Assembly: GCA_026985075.1 (NCBI GenBank)
Contig: JALSQX010000083.1
Span: 1 to 64,000 of the forward strand
Source: Blastocatellia bacterium
GTDB lineage: Bacteria > Acidobacteriota > Blastocatellia > HR10 > J050
Length of the DNA: 64,000 bases
Direction of reading: 5' to 3'
Under the pieces are notes generated by a model. That model had not been told where the DNA came from, did no database searches, and was given only the letters and a program-made list of their open reading frames with translations. Positions 57,079 through 64,000 of this stretch are shown piece by piece. A program made the translations under genes and the position numbers. Position 1 is the stretch's first letter. Every line of letters begins with the position of its first letter.

Positions 57079-57254
57079 TGTGGAAAAGTGGATGAATTTT
57101 GTAACAAGCGTTTTTTCAATGAGAAACAAGCCGATACCCTGTGGAAAATGTTGTGGATCAAATGTGGAAAACTCGAAAATCTGTGGAAAACTTTTTCCTC
57201 TGGAAGCCATGAAATTTTTTCCACAAGTCATCCACAGGGGGGGTCTGTGGAAAA
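57079..57254. promoter_or_regulatory. oriC: oriC: cluster of DnaA boxes between dnaN and dnaA
   Basis: TGTGGAAAA (reverse of TTTTCCACA) occurs at 57079-57087, 57140-57148, 57163-57171, 57182-57190 and 57246-57254. Related boxes are TGTGGATCA at 57152-57160, TTTTCCACA at 57217-57225 and TCATCCACA at 57228-57236. Eight boxes in 176 bases, most in one direction, beside an AT-rich unwinding element, mark this as the chromosomal origin. The box differs from the E. coli consensus TTATCCACA at the third base. Confidence 0.88.
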
Positions 57255-57268
57255 GTTCACTAACCATT

Positions 57269-58651
57269 TTAAAATCTAGCAATTAGGTTGTTGATAATTC
57301 TGTGGAAATCTTCCCGCTTCTCATATAACTCGTTGATTTTGTTATAGCTATGCAATACAGTCGTATGGTGTTTGCCACCGAATTCCCTGCCGATCTCAGG
57401 TAAGCTCGCTTTTGTCAGTCTCTTACAGAGATACATGGCGACCTGGCGAGGCACAGCAATACTGCGCGAATTGTTCTTCGATTTCAGGTCCGAGACTCGC
57501 AGCCCGTAATAATCGGCCACCACTTTCTGGATCAGCTCGATAGTGATGTGTTTATCATCCTCTTCAATGATTCCCCTGAGGGTTTCTCGGGCTAGGCTGA
57601 GGTTGATCGGGGAGCCGGTCAGCGATGAGTAAGCGACCAGCCGGACCAGTGCTCCTTCTAGCTCGCGGATGTTCGATTTTATCTTACTGGCGATGAAAAG
57701 AGCCACGCTATCTGGTAGATCAATCTTTTCTTGCTCAGCTTTGCGCTTGAGAATGGCGACCTTGGTCTCCAAATCGGGAGGTTGAATATCTGCGATCAAT
57801 CCCCATTCAAATCGCGAGTGGAGCCTTTCTTCCAACGTTGGTATATCCTTGGGAGGGCAATCGCTAGTGATGACGATCTGTTTTTGAGCGTCATAAAGAG
57901 CGTTGAACGTGTGGAAGAATTCCTCTTGTGTGCGTTCCTTGCCGGCGAGGAACTGAATATCGTCCATTAACAGGACGTCGATGTTGCGGTGTTTCTCTCG
58001 AAAACTCAGCGTCTTGTCATACCGGATGGAATTGATCAACTCGTTCATGAATCGTTCGGAAGAAATATAGCATAACCTCAAGTGCCTGTTTCGTGAACGG
58101 ATAGCATGTCCAATGGCGTGCATGAGATGTGTCTTTCCCAGTCCAACTCCCCCATAAATATAGAGTGGATTGTAAGCCTTAGATGGGGACTCAGCGACCG
58201 CCATTGCTGCAGCATGGGCAAATTGATTTGAGGAACCCACCACGAACGTATCGAACGTGTACTTGGGATTCAATGGGAGTTCGACCGGCTCAATATCGAC
58301 GAATCGCGCCGCTGGTGGAGCGAACTCGTCGTCGAGGAGAAACCCAGATTGGTCCTTGTCTTGTTCCTGGACCGAGATGGAGGGAGAACTCGGGGAGGAC
58401 GTCTCATCCTGCCCTTTGATGAGGAACTTGAAGGTGAACTGGACGAGGTTTAGCTCTTGGAGTGCCTCTCGGATGACGTCCATATAGTTATCCACGACCC
58501 AATCGCGAAACATTTCATTGGCCACCTCGACAACGATGTAGTTCTCTTTGATTTCCTTAAACTCCATGGGCAGAAACCAAGCACTGAAGCTCTGGTGGTT
58601 GATCCTCTTTTCTATCGCCGATAAGATCGACTCCCAGGTTGCTACAGCCAT
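57269..58651 (-). CDS. dnaA: Chromosomal replication initiator protein DnaA
   Basis: A 460-residue AAA+ initiator. Domain I starts [21 protein letters not shown]; domain III begins at [21 protein letters not shown] and has Walker [16 protein letters not shown] (about 166-174), Walker [14 protein letters not shown] and the initiator motif region; domain IV has the DnaA-box-reading helix-turn-helix [21 protein letters not shown]. All parts are normal in length. DnaA boxes lie on both sides of the gene, suggesting autoregulation. Confidence 0.97.
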   Translation of the reverse strand: MAVATWESILSAIEKRINHQSFSAWFLPMEFKEIKENYIVVEVANEMFRDWVVDNYMDVIREALQELNLVQFTFKFLIKGQDETSSPSSPSISVQEQDKDQSGFLLDDEFAPPAARFVDIEPVELPLNPKYTFDTFVVGSSNQFAHAAAMAVAESPSKAYNPLYIYGGVGLGKTHLMHAIGHAIRSRNRHLRLCYISSERFMNELINSIRYDKTLSFREKHRNIDVLLMDDIQFLAGKERTQEEFFHTFNALYDAQKQIVITSDCPPKDIPTLEERLHSRFEWGLIADIQPPDLETKVAILKRKAEQEKIDLPDSVALFIASKIKSNIRELEGALVRLVAYSSLTGSPINLSLARETLRGIIEEDDKHITIELIQKVVADYYGLRVSDLKSKNNSRSIAVPRQVAMYLCKRLTKASLPEIGREFGGKHHTTVLHSYNKINELYEKREDFHRIINNLIARF

Positions 58652-58701
58652 ACGCCTACTCCCTCGTCGAAAACTCAGTTCTAGATCCGCTCTGTAAGAT
58701 C

Positions 58702-58722
58702 AAAAATAGAGCCATCGGCTCT
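58702..58722 (-). terminator. Hairpin with T-run just upstream of dnaA
   Basis: On the minus strand AGAGCC-GAT-GGCTCT is followed by ATTTTTG, the form of a short rho-independent terminator. It ends about 50 bases before the dnaA ATG, so it could stop read-through from the upstream parAB/bactofilin operon or act as an attenuator in the dnaA leader. Confidence 0.45.
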
Positions 58723-58759
58723 TGCTCATGAGATGTTGAAAATCAACGATTAACCCACT

Positions 58760-58779
58760 TTTTCCACAACTTTTCCACA
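58760..58779. promoter_or_regulatory. Two DnaA boxes upstream of dnaA
   Basis: TTTTCCACA at 58760-58768 and again at 58771-58779, two bases apart. They have the same core as the boxes downstream of dnaA but the opposite orientation to most of them. They may form the second half of a bipartite origin or a DnaA autoregulation site. Confidence 0.75.
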
Positions 58780-59066
58780 GATCACCATGGTTCTCGCTCA
58801 AAAGCCACTTTAAAAACATAACTGTAATTTAAACAACAACTTATCCTGTTGAAAACCCATCCTAGATTACCACAAGATGGAGTTTTTGGCAAGGAAAATC
58901 CACAGGTCGCCGAAGGTGTTGAACACAGGGAGCCTGTCTATCCAACCATATGCCTGGGCACCGGCCTGAAAGGATATGAACTCTAGGATGAAGAGGGGAA
59001 TCCCAGCTCGGCTCAACGGCCGACGCTCGGGAGGGCAAGGGATGAGAGCGTGAAAGAAGAGAGAGG

Positions 59067-59312
59067 TTATTCTGCCTTTTCAGAGGGCTTATATGCTTCC
59101 AAAATACGCCGACCCTCCTCGCTTCGAGGATCAATGGTTCTCAAATGCTTTTTCCCTTTCATTTCCCAAATCGCCGTGATGACCCCCTCTTTCTCCACTG
59201 CATGATAGGTGATGTCGTCTTCTCCTGGCTCGTTTTGAGAGGAGGGGCCAGAGGGCCCGGTCTCACTGGTTTCCAGCTCGTTTTCTTGCTGGTGCTTTTC
59301 ATCTATGACCAT
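59067..59312 (-). CDS. Small acidic protein, unknown function
   Basis: An 81-residue protein. The first 35 residues are Glu/Ser/Gly-rich and probably disordered; the second half has a compact beta-like core (DITYHAVEKEGVITAIWEMKG) and a C-terminal helix (SEEGRRILEAYK). GAGGAGGAAACACTT directly before the ATG strongly supports it. It lies 15 bases after the bactofilin gene, as the last gene of the parAB-bactofilin group. No family recognised. Confidence 0.6.
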   Translation of the reverse strand: MVIDEKHQQENELETSETGPSGPSSQNEPGEDDITYHAVEKEGVITAIWEMKGKKHLRTIDPRSEEGRRILEAYKPSEKAE

Positions 59313-59327
59313 AAGTGTTTCCTCCTC

Positions 59328-59759
59328 TTACAAGGTTTGGACTCTCTCAGCTTCATGTTGATCGCTGCGAGTTTCGTTCTTTCTGTGACCCTTACTTTCC
59401 GTCACTGACTGAGTTGTACTTATTGTGCCTTCCCATGTCGCTCCTTCATCCACTTTGAGGATGGGTGTACGAATATCTCCATAAACGCGGCTCGTATTCA
59501 GCAGGTGGGCCTTTTGTTTAGCAACGATGTTTCCGTGGAGGGTACCGCTCAAGATGAGGATACCGACCTCGACATCGCCTTCAATGATTCCGTTCTCACC
59601 GACGACGAGTTCACCGTCGGATATGATGCGACCTTTGAGTTTCCCATGGAAATGGAGGATCTCGGAGAACTTCAGGTCTCCGATGATCTCCGTGCCGTTA
59701 TCGAGGAATCCCTTCACTTCCAGTGGTTTTGATCGGCGTAGTCTCATCGGCACCGTCAC
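59328..59759 (-). CDS. Bactofilin (polymer-forming cytoskeletal protein)
   Basis: A 143-residue protein with the bactofilin beta-helix core (about 15-110): DNGTEIIGDLKFSEILHFHGKLKGRIISDGELVVGENGIIEGDVEVGIL in repeated short strands, followed by VYGDIRTPILKVDEGATWEG. Flanking ends are short and basic or charged. Bactofilins polymerise without nucleotides into membrane-bound filaments. The GTG start at 59759 overlaps the parB stop (59756-59758), which indicates translational coupling; ATG 59747 is the alternative. Confidence 0.88.
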   Translation of the reverse strand: MTVPMRLRRSKPLEVKGFLDNGTEIIGDLKFSEILHFHGKLKGRIISDGELVVGENGIIEGDVEVGILILSGTLHGNIVAKQKAHLLNTSRVYGDIRTPILKVDEGATWEGTISTTQSVTESKGHRKNETRSDQHEAERVQTL

Positions 59760-60616
59760 GTTCCTCTCTGCATGATCAGATCGTAAATTCGATTGAAATC
59801 GGCATCCGAGTAGAATTCAATTTCCAGTTTTGCGCCACGAGGGATGGGGACAACTCGAACGCGCGTATTGAGCTTCTTGTTGAGCTTATCCACGGCGGCT
59901 TTTAAGTTAGCATCGAACGTGATTGGATGGGGCGAAGTTTGTGGGCGTTTCTCGGTCGTCGTCCGGTTGAGCTTCTGGACAGCTCGCTCGGTTTCGCGCA
60001 CCGAGAGGCCCTTCTTGACGACTTGGCGCGCCAGTTGGCGCTGCAATTTGACCGAGTTGAGACCGAGGATGGCCCTGGCGTGACCCATGGAGAGTTTTTC
60101 CTCTTCCACCAGCTTCTGAATATCCTCGGGCAGTTTGAGGAGCCGGAGATAATTGGTGACCGAGGTCCGATCTCGCCCGACGCGTCGGGCGACTTCTTCC
60201 TGGGTGAGACCGAGTTCATCGATGAGCCTTTGAAAAGCGAAGGCCTCCTCGATAGGATTGAGATCCTCTCGTTGGATATTTTCGATGAGCGAGAGTTCCA
60301 GGACCTTATCGTCGGGGATGTCGTGAACGACTGCGGGAATCTTGGTGAGGCCGGCCATCTGAGCAGCGCGCCAGCGGCGTTCGCCTGAGATCAGCTGATA
60401 GCGGAAGCCGTTGCGTCGCACGAGCAGTGGCTGAACGATCCCGTTTTGTCGAATTGATTGGGCCAATTCGGCCAACTTCTCTGGATTGAAGCGAGTACGG
60501 GGCTGGTACTGATTGGGATCAATGAGGTCAATATCGATCTCCACGAGCTGCCCTTCGCGAGTCCGCGTCTCGCCGAGCAATGCGCTAAGCCCCTTGCCGA
60601 GCGCTCTTCTTGTCAT
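59756..60616 (-). CDS. parB: Chromosome partitioning protein ParB
   Basis: A 286-residue CTPase-clamp DNA-binding protein. It begins MTRRALGKGLSALLGE, has the CTP-binding motifs with LIDPNQYQPRTRF and SGERRWRAAQMAGL (GERRxR, about 78-83), then IENIQREDLNPIEEA, the parS-reading helix-turn-helix (TQEEVARRVGRDRTSVTNYLRLL), and a short C-terminal dimer domain. ATG 60616 was chosen because the conserved N-terminus begins there; the frame upstream to 60748 lies inside parA. The start overlaps the parA end by 32 bases. Confidence 0.94.
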   Translation of the reverse strand: MTRRALGKGLSALLGETRTREGQLVEIDIDLIDPNQYQPRTRFNPEKLAELAQSIRQNGIVQPLLVRRNGFRYQLISGERRWRAAQMAGLTKIPAVVHDIPDDKVLELSLIENIQREDLNPIEEAFAFQRLIDELGLTQEEVARRVGRDRTSVTNYLRLLKLPEDIQKLVEEEKLSMGHARAILGLNSVKLQRQLARQVVKKGLSVRETERAVQKLNRTTTEKRPQTSPHPITFDANLKAAVDKLNKKLNTRVRVVPIPRGAKLEIEFYSDADFNRIYDLIMQRGT

Positions 60617-61373
60617 GGTTGGATAGCACCTCCCTTGCCAGATTTCGATAACTCTCAGCACCTCGCGATCGTTGGTCGTAAAGGATGATGGGCTTTCCAT
60701 AGCTCGGAGCTTCTGCCAGTCGAACGTTACGGGGAATGATGGTTTCAAACACTTGTGAGCCGAGGAAATCTCTCAGATCACCCACCACTTGACTGGAGAG
60801 GTTCGTGCGCTCGTCGTGCATGGTGAGCAGGAACCCTTCGATCGACAACTTGGGGTTGAGATTATGTCGTATGCGGACCAACGTATCCCACAATTCTGAC
60901 ACCCCCTCGAGAGCGAAATACTCGCACTGGATGGGAATGAGGACGGAGTCGGCAGCCGTCAGAGCATTCAGCGTGAGGAGCCCGAGCGAAGGCGGGCAGT
61001 CGATGATGATGAAGTCGTAGTCATCCCTGATGGGATCGAGCACGCGCTTGAGCATATACTCCCGCTGGTCGAGAGTGACCATCTCAACTTCGGCACCAGC
61101 CAGGTTTCGCTCGGCCGGGCAGATCTTCAGGTTGGCGAGTTCGGTCGATTGGATGACGGATTGAATCGGTTCATCGAGGATGAGGACGTGATACATACTC
61201 TTGATCAGGGTATGGCGCTTGATGCCCAGACCAGATGTCGCATTGGCTTGTGGATCGAGGTCGATCAACAGAACGCGAGCCCCCGACTCAGCCAACGTGG
61301 CGGCCAAATTGATCGCCGTGGTCGTCTTCCCTACCCCGCCTTTCTGGTTGGCAATGGTTATGATTCGTCCCAT
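60585..61373 (-). CDS. parA: Chromosome partitioning ATPase ParA/Soj
   Basis: A 262-residue Walker-type ATPase. It shows the deviant Walker A KGGVGKTTTAINLA (about 10-18), DLDPQANATSGLG, Walker B DYDFIIIDCPPSLGLLT, and GVSELWDTLVRIR with RTNLSSQVVGDLR later. It makes the nucleoid gradient that moves ParB-parS complexes. No N-terminal DNA-binding extension is present, as is usual for chromosomal ParA. The gene starts about 100 bases below the rsmG end, with the parS sites between. Confidence 0.95.
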   Translation of the reverse strand: MGRIITIANQKGGVGKTTTAINLAATLAESGARVLLIDLDPQANATSGLGIKRHTLIKSMYHVLILDEPIQSVIQSTELANLKICPAERNLAGAEVEMVTLDQREYMLKRVLDPIRDDYDFIIIDCPPSLGLLTLNALTAADSVLIPIQCEYFALEGVSELWDTLVRIRHNLNPKLSIEGFLLTMHDERTNLSSQVVGDLRDFLGSQVFETIIPRNVRLAEAPSYGKPIILYDQRSRGAESYRNLAREVLSNHDKKSARQGA

Positions 61374-61468
61374 ATCAGGACTCCTCTGTCCCCAACAATA
61401 TCATAAATTGGACGAAATTGAAAGAAAAAATTGAGACTCCGACCGTATTCCGGACGTCGTCCGGCGTT

Positions 61469-61484
61469 GTTTCACGTGAAACCG
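61469..61484. other. parS centromere-like site 1
   Basis: TGTTTCACGTGAAACC matches the near-universal bacterial parS palindrome TGTTTCACGTGAAACA at 15 of 16 positions. It covers the rsmG stop codon (rsmG ends at 61472). Confidence 0.92.
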
Positions 61485-62179
61485 GTCGGGTTTCGATCCG
61501 CGGTGGGCGATGAGGGATCGTTCCACGTGAAACCGGTCGACCACAAGGAGAGGAGCACTCGGCGTTGGGAGAGGGGGAGTTCGTGTTGGGTCAGACGCCA
61601 TCGATCGGGCAGCATAAGCCGACACTGTTTGGCGATCTCATGACCGGCGAAGATGAGAATTTGCTTGGCCATTGAGCCGAACTGAAGAAGTTCGGGCAAT
61701 TGCTCCTGGAATCGATCGAGAGCTCGGCAGAGGATGAGGTCGAAGTCCCGCGCCCGATAATCCTGAAACTGACCATGGAAGACCGAGAGGTTCTTCATCT
61801 GCAACTGTTGTGCAGCCAGCCGCAGGAAGACCACCTTGCGCATTTGACGCTCCACCAATACCACTCGCAGCGCCGGGGCGTAAATGGCGATGGGGAAGCC
61901 CGGGAAGCCAGCCCCAGAGCCCACATCGATCACCGATCGGATCCGCGGTCGGAAGTGCCGGATGGCATAAAGGGATTCTAGATAGTGAAACCGCGCCGCC
62001 TGGACGGGATCGATCAAAGAGGTCAAATTCATCTTTCGATTCCACTCCCGCAGCAGCTCATAGTGAGCGGCGAATCCGGAGAGGACGCGTTCGTCAAGAC
62101 GTAGTCCGAAGACCGGCTGGAGTTCTTTGAGCGCGCGGACGAATGCCGCCCGTTCAGCGTTGTGAGTCTGATCCTTCAC
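61472..62179 (-). CDS. rsmG: 16S rRNA (guanine527-N7)-methyltransferase RsmG
   Basis: A 235-residue SAM-dependent methyltransferase that modifies G527 of 16S rRNA. The SAM-binding motif [20 protein letters not shown] (about 80-99) is diagnostic, preceded by [12 protein letters not shown] and followed by [15 protein letters not shown]. The C-terminal 20 residues (TGFTWN...NPTGFT) are encoded by DNA that contains both parS sites, so this tail is probably imposed by the centromere sequence. Its start overlaps the end of mnmG (62154-62179) by 26 bases. Confidence 0.92.
   Translation of the reverse strand: MKDQTHNAERAAFVRALKELQPVFGLRLDERVLSGFAAHYELLREWNRKMNLTSLIDPVQAARFHYLESLYAIRHFRPRIRSVIDVGSGAGFPGFPIAIYAPALRVVLVERQMRKVVFLRLAAQQLQMKNLSVFHGQFQDYRARDFDLILCRALDRFQEQLPELLQFGSMAKQILIFAGHEIAKQCRLMLPDRWRLTQHELPLSQRRVLLSLWSTGFTWNDPSSPTADRNPTGFT
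61519..61534. other. parS centromere-like site 2
   Basis: CGTTCCACGTGAAACC keeps the CACGTG core and the right arm of parS with three changes from the consensus. It lies inside rsmG, 34 bases from site 1, in the codons for GFTWN. Confidence 0.8.
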
Positions 62180-64000
62180 GGCGCGTTCGCAGTCGAATGT
62201 GAAGGTGGAGCAGTGAGATGGCCGCGGGCGTCACGCCGGGAATGCGACGGGCTTGACCTAACGTCCGGGGGCGAATGCGCGTGAACTTTTCGATCATCTC
62301 CCGCGAGAGTCCGTCGATAACGTGATAGTCGAGATCCTCGGGGATGACTTGCGCTTCGGCTCTGTCCAATTTCTCGGCCAATTGTCGCTGAGCGTTGGCG
62401 TACCCTTCGTATTTCAAATCGTTGACGACCACATCGAGTTCTCCGGGGCGGAGTCGTTGAGCGAGAGGCTCGGGGAGAAATGGGAGGATATGTTGAGGTT
62501 GAACCTCGGGGCGCCGGAGGAGCTTGGCCATCGACGTCGGTTGCTCGATGATGATCCCCGTCTCGGCCGAGAACCGCTCGATTCCCTGAGTCTGTCGGGA
62601 GATTCTCGTTTCGGCGAAGAATGCTCTCAATTCGTTGAGCCTCCTCTCCTTGGCCGCGAACGCGCGATACCGATCGTCTTGAACTAGTCCAACGTCTCTC
62701 CCAATCGGTGTGAGTCTCATATCCGCATTGTCAGAACGCAGGAGCAGTCGCAGTTCGGCCCGCGATGTGAACATACGATAAGGTTCATCGACACCCCTGG
62801 TCACCAGGTCGTCGATCAAAATACCGATGTACGCTTGGCTTCGCTTGAGAACTAAGGGTTCCCGGCCGTACGCCCTCAACGCGGCGTTAATTCCCGCCAT
62901 CAATCCTTGAGCAGCGGCCTCTTCGTAACCGGTCGTTCCATTAATTTGTCCGGCGTGAAACAGCCCTTCAATCCGTTTCGTCTCCAGCCAAGGATGCAGC
63001 TCGGTGGGATCGACGAAGTCGTACTCGATGGCATAGGCGGGTCGAATGAATTTGACGCGCTCCAGACCGGAGATGGCGCGGACCATCTTCAATTGAACGT
63101 CAACGGGCAAACTTGACGAGAGGCCATTGGGGTAGATCTCATTGGTGTAATACCCCTCTGGTTCGAGGAAGATCTGATGGCGGTCCTTGTCGGGAAACTT
63201 CACGACCTTATCCTCGATGGAGGGACAGTAGCGAGGTCCAATTCCAACGATCTGTCCGCTGTAAAGTGGTGATTTATCGAGATTTCTCCTGATAACGTCG
63301 TGAACGGCTTGGTTCGTATAGACGATGTAGCAGTCGACCTGGGGCTGCGAGATTTTCTCGGTGAGAAAAGAGAAAGGAACCGGCGGATCGTCTCCCGGCT
63401 GACGTTCGGCCACCGAGAAGTCGATCGTTCGGCCATCCAGTCGAGGCGGCGTACCCGTCTTCAACCGGCCGACGCGAAAGCCAATACCTCGAATCGCCTC
63501 GGCGAGGCGAAGGGACGCTCGCTCGCCACAGCGCCCGGCCCTGAACGTCGTCCGACCGATGTGAATGAGGCCATTCAGGAATGTCCCCGTCGTCATGACG
63601 ACGGCTCGGGCGCCCAGACGACGTCCATCGGCAAGTTCGACTCCATAAATCTTTCTTTCTCTGATAATTAAGTCGGAAACCTCGCCTTCCACGAGGTGAA
63701 GGTTGGGAACTTGCCTGAGCCTCCGTTGCACCTCCGCACGATAGACATTACGGTCAGCTTGAGCCCGAGGAGATTGAACGGCCGGTCCGCGACGACGGTT
63801 CAGCAGGCGAAAATGGATGCCGATACGGTCAATCACTTCGCCCATGAGACCTCCGAGAGCATCAATCTCACGAACCAGATGGCCCTTGGCGATCCCACCA
63901 ATGGCGGGATTGCAGGACATCTGGGCGATGAGGTCGATTCGGATGGTCACCAGAGCCGTCCGGCATCCCATGCGCGCCGCGGCCCAAGCCGCCTCGCAGC
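62154..64000 (-). CDS. mnmG: tRNA uridine-5-carboxymethylaminomethyl modification enzyme MnmG (5' end outside window)
   Basis: At least 615 residues are visible; the first 20 or so (with the GxGxxG FAD motif) lie beyond the right edge. Present are [14 protein letters not shown] at the edge, [65 protein letters not shown] and the C-terminal GINAALRA...[22 protein letters not shown], all typical of MnmG/GidA. With MnmE it installs the cmnm5 group on U34 of several tRNAs, using FAD, NADH and folate. Its 3' end overlaps rsmG, as in many origin regions (gidA-gidB). Confidence 0.95.
   Translation of the reverse strand, partial: CEAAWAAARMGCRTALVTIRIDLIAQMSCNPAIGGIAKGHLVREIDALGGLMGEVIDRIGIHFRLLNRRRGPAVQSPRAQADRNVYRAEVQRRLRQVPNLHLVEGEVSDLIIRERKIYGVELADGRRLGARAVVMTTGTFLNGLIHIGRTTFRAGRCGERASLRLAEAIRGIGFRVGRLKTGTPPRLDGRTIDFSVAERQPGDDPPVPFSFLTEKISQPQVDCYIVYTNQAVHDVIRRNLDKSPLYSGQIVGIGPRYCPSIEDKVVKFPDKDRHQIFLEPEGYYTNEIYPNGLSSSLPVDVQLKMVRAISGLERVKFIRPAYAIEYDFVDPTELHPWLETKRIEGLFHAGQINGTTGYEEAAAQGLMAGINAALRAYGREPLVLKRSQAYIGILIDDLVTRGVDEPYRMFTSRAELRLLLRSDNADMRLTPIGRDVGLVQDDRYRAFAAKERRLNELRAFFAETRISRQTQGIERFSAETGIIIEQPTSMAKLLRRPEVQPQHILPFLPEPLAQRLRPGELDVVVNDLKYEGYANAQRQLAEKLDRAEAQVIPEDLDYHVIDGLSREMIEKFTRIRPRTLGQARRIPGVTPAAISLLHLHIRLRTRREGSDSQR

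Larger units (their letters stand above)
58652..59066. other. Region upstream of dnaA: second DnaA-box pair and AT-rich stretch
   Basis: About 415 bases. It contains two TTTTCCACA boxes (58760-58768 and 58771-58779), an AT-rich stretch near 58800-58855, with a small palindrome CAAC-TTATCCT-GTTG near 58844, and the hairpin annotated at 58702-58722. No gene is seen between 58861 and 59066. Confidence 0.6.

Overview
The window looks like chromosomal DNA of a GC-rich Gram-negative bacterium, most likely an Acidobacteriota member of Blastocatellia type. This is an inference from gene content and order: tandem FtsX-type permeases, large secreted Asp-box and M36 proteins, a TPR-CHAT locus driven by an ECF sigma factor, and long-form IspH. 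No 16S rRNA is present to confirm it. No IS element, prophage or CRISPR array was seen.

Layout. 0-4.6 kb: end of a polyprenyl-phosphate sugar transferase and two polytopic GT-C-like membrane proteins. 5.5-12.7 kb: a zinc-ribbon membrane protein, a secreted M28 peptidase, an S9 peptidase with an AlaX tRNA-editing protein, glutaredoxin-like protein plus thioredoxin reductase, and a GlcG/HbpS protein. 12.7-18.4 kb: a five-gene ABC export locus on the minus strand (fusion protein, ATPase, three permeases, two of them tandem duplicates). 18.6-23.0 kb: an accessory island with a small HTH/zinc-ribbon protein and two tandem copies of a pair (small secreted Cys-rich protein followed by a secreted beta-propeller protein), plus a remnant of a third propeller gene. 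23.2-31.4 kb: ispH, a Na+/H+ antiporter, an ArnT-like glycosyltransferase, the F0 genes atpI-atpB-atpE without atpF or F1 genes, and an MFS transporter. 31.6-39.7 kb: tadA, two serine tRNAs, SRP RNA, dnaX-ybaB-recR, two uncharacterised genes, an acyl-CoA synthetase and a secreted protein. 39.8-46.3 kb: two giant secreted proteins (M36 metallopeptidase, Asp-box propeller). 46.5-48.9 kb: rarA and a CPBP protease. 48.9-55.1 kb: a four-gene operon of ECF sigma factor, membrane zinc-finger anti-sigma/TPR protein, membrane TPR-CHAT protease and an unknown protein. 55.6-64 kb: tatA, then dnaN, oriC, dnaA, a small protein, bactofilin, parB, parA, parS sites, rsmG and mnmG.

The right end is the replication origin. 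DnaA boxes of the form TGTGGAAAA flank dnaA on both sides, a TAG-trinucleotide run (candidate DnaA-trio) adjoins the outermost box next to dnaN, and two parS palindromes lie at the 3' end of rsmG. The bactofilin start overlaps the parB stop, which suggests a cytoskeletal link to segregation.

Best candidates for undescribed biology: (1) the sigma / anti-sigma-TPR / TPR-CHAT / unknown-protein operon, whose two membrane proteins share a nearly identical juxtamembrane motif and which resembles in parts list the TPR-CHAT plus sigma module of type III-E CRISPR loci, without any CRISPR; (2) the repeated Cys-rich peptide plus beta-propeller cassette. Functions proposed for both are inferences.
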